DNA of 64,000 nucleotides from contig OZ199839.1 in assembly GCA_964304625.1 (NCBI GenBank), forward strand, positions 7,998,001-8,062,000. Direction: 5' to 3'. The notes beneath the pieces are model-generated. The model had not been told where the DNA came from, did not search any database, and worked only from the letters and a program-made list of their open reading frames with translations. Positions 59,617 through 64,000 of the stretch are shown here, piece after piece. The translations under genes and the position numbers were made by a program. Numbering within the stretch: position 1 is the first letter of the stretch; each line of letters opens with the position of its first letter. This stretch comes from Kudoa neothunni. Taxonomy: Eukaryota > Cnidaria.

Positions 59617-62542
59617 ATGAAAGACTTTATCTACATTTTGGGAATTTGTATCTTTCTGCCGTGTATATATACACATAAAACAAACAACATTACTAATAAT
59701 ATATAGCCTACTTATCGCTTATAGACGCGCAACCGGCCCAGGGAGATGCCTCAAGTCCAGTTTCTACTGAAAGCCCTTTAACTTATAAACTTGTAAAAGA
59801 GACAAGTGGATTGAAGATTAATTTATATTAAGTGGAGCCGATTATACTGGGGAGAAAAATTGTCATATTAAACAATCCAACAAACATGACACGAATCTTG
59901 TTGAAATTGACGAATGCTCTGGTCGTGTTGCAGGTGTATCTAGTGGTAAATGTGTTTGGACATGCTCTGGAGATGATAATAAATTCGCTTTTGACAACTT
60001 TTCTCCAAGGACTAAATATATTGCTGTTTTATACGGATAATGTTGCTACCATCGCTGAAGCGAAAAATAATAACGGGGCTGTATTTGGATTGGAATTTCG
60101 TAACTAAAGCATGCTAATATTTTCCATCAATTTCTTTTAGCATTATTGGTCAATCCACAGGTTACAATAACGAAACAAGAACAGACAAAAACTGAAATTT
60201 GCCACAAAAACTTGTACACCGGTGAACTGTCCGATATTTTTACAAGGACGTGGAATATGCAGTAGGGACAGCTCAGGTAAGTTGCGATGCAAATAATGAA
60301 AGTGAAATGGAATTTAATTTGATGATTCCACATTATGAAATGAAATGCAAGAATTACCCCCAGTTTCTTTTATAAACTGCAAAATAAATACACACTACAA
60401 ACATTTGATGTTTATCAACCACAGTATTATGTTACCCTCTAGTTCGAGTGCTGCAACGAAGTATATGCTAAAGTTTACAAACAAATTTCCTTTTGAAATA
60501 TGTCTTTTCAAAATAAAAGAGGTGCCAACAACTGGTAATAGCGACTACATGTCCAAATGTGGTTCAGCAGATACATGTCATGCACCTTGTAATAACGTAG
60601 AACTTGAACTCACCACTTCAAAGCTTATTGTTGAAATATTGATTCAAACTAGGCACGTATCTTTGGTTAAAAAGGACGACACATATGAAGGATATATTCA
60701 GAAAAAATTTGGTATTTAATGGATATTTGCTCATTTATAACCTATTCATAGTTGTCAAAGAAACTACTGACTCTACCTTATTGTCGGCACACACACCTAC
60801 CGGTGTTACATTAAATGTTCAGTTGTTTAAGCCAAATGATACACCTAATTTTGAGGGTTGTACTGTAACTTATTATGAAGCAGATAAACCTAAGCCTGAT
60901 ACTGCTGCTCAAACGCCAAAATGCGGAAACTCTGATACACCATGTAGAGCGGAATGCACTGCTGCTCTAGTGATTTTGGGGCTTGATGGTGGAAAACCAT
61001 ATATTCTTGAAATTGCAGCAAGCAATTCCAATAGTCCTGTTAGCGGCTTAATAGAACATATATTCTTTCGAACAGGTAATATAATAATAAAAATCTTTTT
61101 TAAAATAGATATATAGAAACGAAACCTGGTTCTACCTATTCAACGACAAACCCGACAGTAAAGGATACTACTGCATCAATCAAAGCAATAGATGGAACTG
61201 AAACAATTACACATGAAGACAAAACTTGTGCTTACTATATAAGCCCTCATGGAAAAGATGTATATGTGTGTGCCATGTGCGAAGATAGTTATCCTTGCAG
61301 GGGTTTTTGCAAGGAGTCACAAAAAATTATAGGATTAATGCCTGGAACCGAATATGACCTAAAGATAGTTGCACATGAGGATTATGGAGAAAAAAAAACA
61401 TAAAATTACAACGAGTATATAAATAGTTGAATTCTAATTATATAACTAATTATGTTTCAAGCTTTGTCAACGCTCACACTACAATCAGAATTTATAGAAA
61501 AAGGCTTCAAAGTGACAAGTGTACTTTCAACACCACATCCTACAGCTGTTTGTCACTATAAAAATAAACGTAAAAAAAGGGAATGAATACGAGTTGGTCT
61601 ACCAATGCCCACCATTGGCTTCTACAACAAAGATTGGGACACCCTCTGCAGCATCTAAACCTTCTAAAATAGCGATATCTAGGGCAACTAATGGACATCA
61701 ACCACAAGGTCTGCCACCTTCAAATAAAAAAACCGGAATCACTCCATGCACACAACCACCATTGTGCACTGATATTATATTCAATGAAGGATACGAAGAA
61801 GACAAGGAATATATAGTTTTGGTTACGGCTGTCGGCAGATCTGCAGAAACTACCATCAAAATACCCATAAGTAATAAAACATCTAATTCTAAATTCATAT
61901 CTTTTATATTTTAATTAAATTTTTAAAATTATTAAAAATATGTACATTAATTCTAGTTATACTAAATTTTAATGTAGATCCACAACCTACCCTCACTAAT
62001 AATCCAATCAAATTAACTGTGGTGTTTACAAGAGAAGGCGAAAAACATAAATGTTAAAACTTCTCTTCCTACAGGCGTTGATGAACAGTCGTTATGTAAA
62101 TGGGAATTGAAAAATTGGGATGATCCATCCAAACCAATCGTCCAAAAATGCATGACAACTGGTGAACAAGGTTGTTCTGTTTTTCCATCGTGCAAGGAAT
62201 TTACAATTTCCAATGTGAATAATACCAACAATTACCGTTTGATGTTATACCATAGTACCAATAACAATATCTCTGGTTTTGTCGAGATCCAGAAAGGTAA
62301 TGGATTAAATATTATTTGTCATTATTTCTGATATTTTTATTAGATGATGAATCAAACAAATCCATGTAACATCAAGTTGTTAAATTATAATTGATTTATT
62401 TTAGGTCGAAAAATACAATGTACTTATTGATGGAGATATTTTGTTAATCGACTATTTTAGAATTATTGCTGTAGTAGTTCCTGCGCTCATCATTGTTGTT
62501 GGTGTGGGATTCTATTTCGGATACTGGAAAAATAAAAACTAA
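59617..62542 (+). pseudogene. C5: modular Cys-rich membrane protein, multiply frameshifted
   Basis: All ten exons of the family are recognisable: 59617-59662, 59707-60099, 60141-60711, 60752-61075, 61117-61414, 61462-61870, 61978-62296, 62344-62365, 62405-62419, 62461-62542. The frame is broken many times. Exon 2 loses one base near 59829 and regains one near 60030. Exon 3 has several shifts (near 60175, 60236, 60355, 60435). Exon 5 has an extra A in an A9 run near 61390, exon 6 an extra base near 61562, and exon 7 an extra A near 62043. Exon 4 and the TM exon are intact. Splice sites are all kept. Many indels fall in A or C runs, so sequence error is an alternative to decay. Confidence 0.8.
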
Positions 62543-62847
62543 ATTTTTGTTTTTGAAGAATGCTTTCACAAATTGACTTACTATTTAGCGACAGTATTAA
62601 TATTATATCATATGTATTAGTAATCTATCAGATTTCTTCATTACTTACTTTTAAATTCATAATTATTTAGTTTAATGCAAATTTATTTATTCGAAAATTG
62701 TATTTCTGTCTTTATTCTATATCATTTAATATGGGAAATTAATATTATTATTTCATGATAAGAATATTTTATTTAATAGTAAGAATCAACCCTTTTGGAT
62801 GTATTATTTTATCTCATTACTAGTGGAAATCGTGATATCCGTTAACC

Positions 62848-64000
62848 CATGGGTTCTCAACCGGGGTAAAATTTAAATGAGATGGGGTAAATTAAATGAC
62901 ATCAAAATTAGACAGGGAGAATTTTTGCATTATGGGTTTGAGACGTACTTTCGGATTTCTAAGGAATTATATTATTCAGGGAAATTAAACTCAATAAGAA
63001 TTGGGCAAAAACTCATAAAATATTTTTAGGAATAAGTTTTTAACAGCTATTTATCAAACTATTCTCAGTCTTCTTTTTTTATGCCTCGTTTATCTTTTAG
63101 TGGTGTAGCTTAATAATAATAATACTTAAAATGACTGTTTTCATGATAAATAATATTCAAGCGTCGTTAGTTTTGACTATTTTTAATTATTTCTAGTCCG
63201 TACGAGCGAAGGATTGGGAAATAATTAATTTGATTTAGCAAAATCTAAAAAATTAAATCTGTATACAGATTTTGGTGGGCTGATGGGATTAAAAATTGTA
63301 ATTATGCAAGCACACGTGTTTTTTAGGGCCAGAATTTATCCTTCAAATAACCTCTGTTATATCTGAACGAGTACAAAACCTCAAGGCGGTGTTCCTTAAT
63401 TTTTTTATCGCGTACACTTAAAAAAAAGTTACGCACCCAATCTCTTTCAAAAGTATTGATTTTTTACTTAACCTGTTGATGATTTTTTATAAAACTTCCA
63501 ATCATATTAAAATTTTGAAACAATTAATATTTACATCTTTTCTCATTAACATTAAAATGTATTCGCTCAGATCTGATTTAATTTATCGATGGACCTAATA
63601 AATTAGCATCTTTAGTTGTTCATTTCATCCATAACAGCGTCAAGTGAAACTCATGGGAATCCAACCTTCATTAGGAAAGACTTTTGTTCATACTGAGATA
63701 ATGAGCCGAAAATAAATAGTATAAATACAAAATCAATCAATATTATATTAAGTTTAATAAAAAAAATTGGTTAAATGATTCTGAATTAGACAAGATTAAG
63801 GTTTAAACCATTCTGATTCTATTCGGATAAGGGAACTTTAAATATTATTATTAATTGGTATATAATTAATCATTGATTTTTGTATTTTTTTATGATATTA
63901 ATCGTCACTTAAAAATCAGCGATATCGAAAATCGCGATATTGGCTTCAAAGTACGTCATATTGCCAAATTATCTCACCACTATCCATGTTACATCAATAC
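62848..64000. mobile_element. hAT-type MITE behind C5, truncated by the window edge, with nested element
   Basis: Starts CATGGGTTCTCAACC, preceded by CGTTAACC (62840-62847), the same 8-mer as before the element at 11893. The nested element begins near 63387 after CCTCAAGG, as it does behind C1. Flank, insertion site and nesting are all shared with C1, so the copies arose by segmental duplication. Confidence 0.8.

Noticed and set aside
1-64000. CRISPR arrays, operons or other prokaryotic systems
   Set aside because: There are no spaced short repeats or operon-like gene runs. Introns, a SINE and eukaryotic transposons show a nuclear genome.

Overview
The window is about 70% A/T and eukaryotic. 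It has multi-exon genes with GT-AG introns of mostly 39-47 bp (acceptors almost always TAG, with A/T-rich tracts), a tRNA-derived SINE, and DNA transposons of the piggyBac, hAT, Merlin (ISXO2/IS1595-like) and Tigger/pogo groups. This fits a small-intron invertebrate metazoan. I cannot name the species.

The host genes belong to one family that I do not recognise as a named one. There are five close copies: C1 8675-11593 (+), C2 30734-33599 (+), C3 44140-47007 (-), C4 52171-55080 (+) and C5 59617-62542 (+). A sixth, divergent paralog lies at 20331-22592 (+). Each encodes a signal peptide, a row of cysteine-rich modules of about 100 residues with a fibronectin-III-like tyrosine corner, a short stalk, one C-terminal transmembrane helix and a tiny basic tail. 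Almost every module is one exon, and the exons are phase 1-1. In the close copies the stalk is encoded by two microexons of 22 and 15 nt. C1 (826 aa), C4 (824 aa) and the paralog (631 aa) splice into complete reading frames. C2 and C3 each carry one +1 frameshift, and C5 carries many. All five close copies share about 300 bp of conserved upstream DNA.

Layout: 1-4.5 kb holds a hAT MITE with a perfect 8-bp target duplication and other repeats. 4.5-8.3 kb is a block, containing a dead piggyBac, that is repeated almost exactly at 48.0-51.8 kb in front of C4. C1 follows, then nested hAT MITEs (11.9-13.3 kb), a degraded PGBD3-like relic (13.7-15.3 kb) and a dead Merlin (16.8-17.7 kb). Next come the divergent paralog, a nearly complete TTAA-flanked piggyBac (23.0-25.2 kb), a broken Tigger containing a 39-bp intron (27.5-29.1 kb), a SINE and C2. 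The 34.6-40.1 kb stretch holds a second hAT MITE, a second Merlin and a second piggyBac. A 200-N gap lies at 42297-42496. C3 is inverted relative to its neighbours, then come the 48-52 kb block, C4, a second SINE and C5. The 3' flank of C5 repeats that of C1, including the nested MITEs.

The locus reads as a tandem array of modular cell-surface proteins that expands, converts and decays within a dense mesh of DNA transposons. The protein function is unknown. A recognition or adhesion role is only an inference from the architecture.
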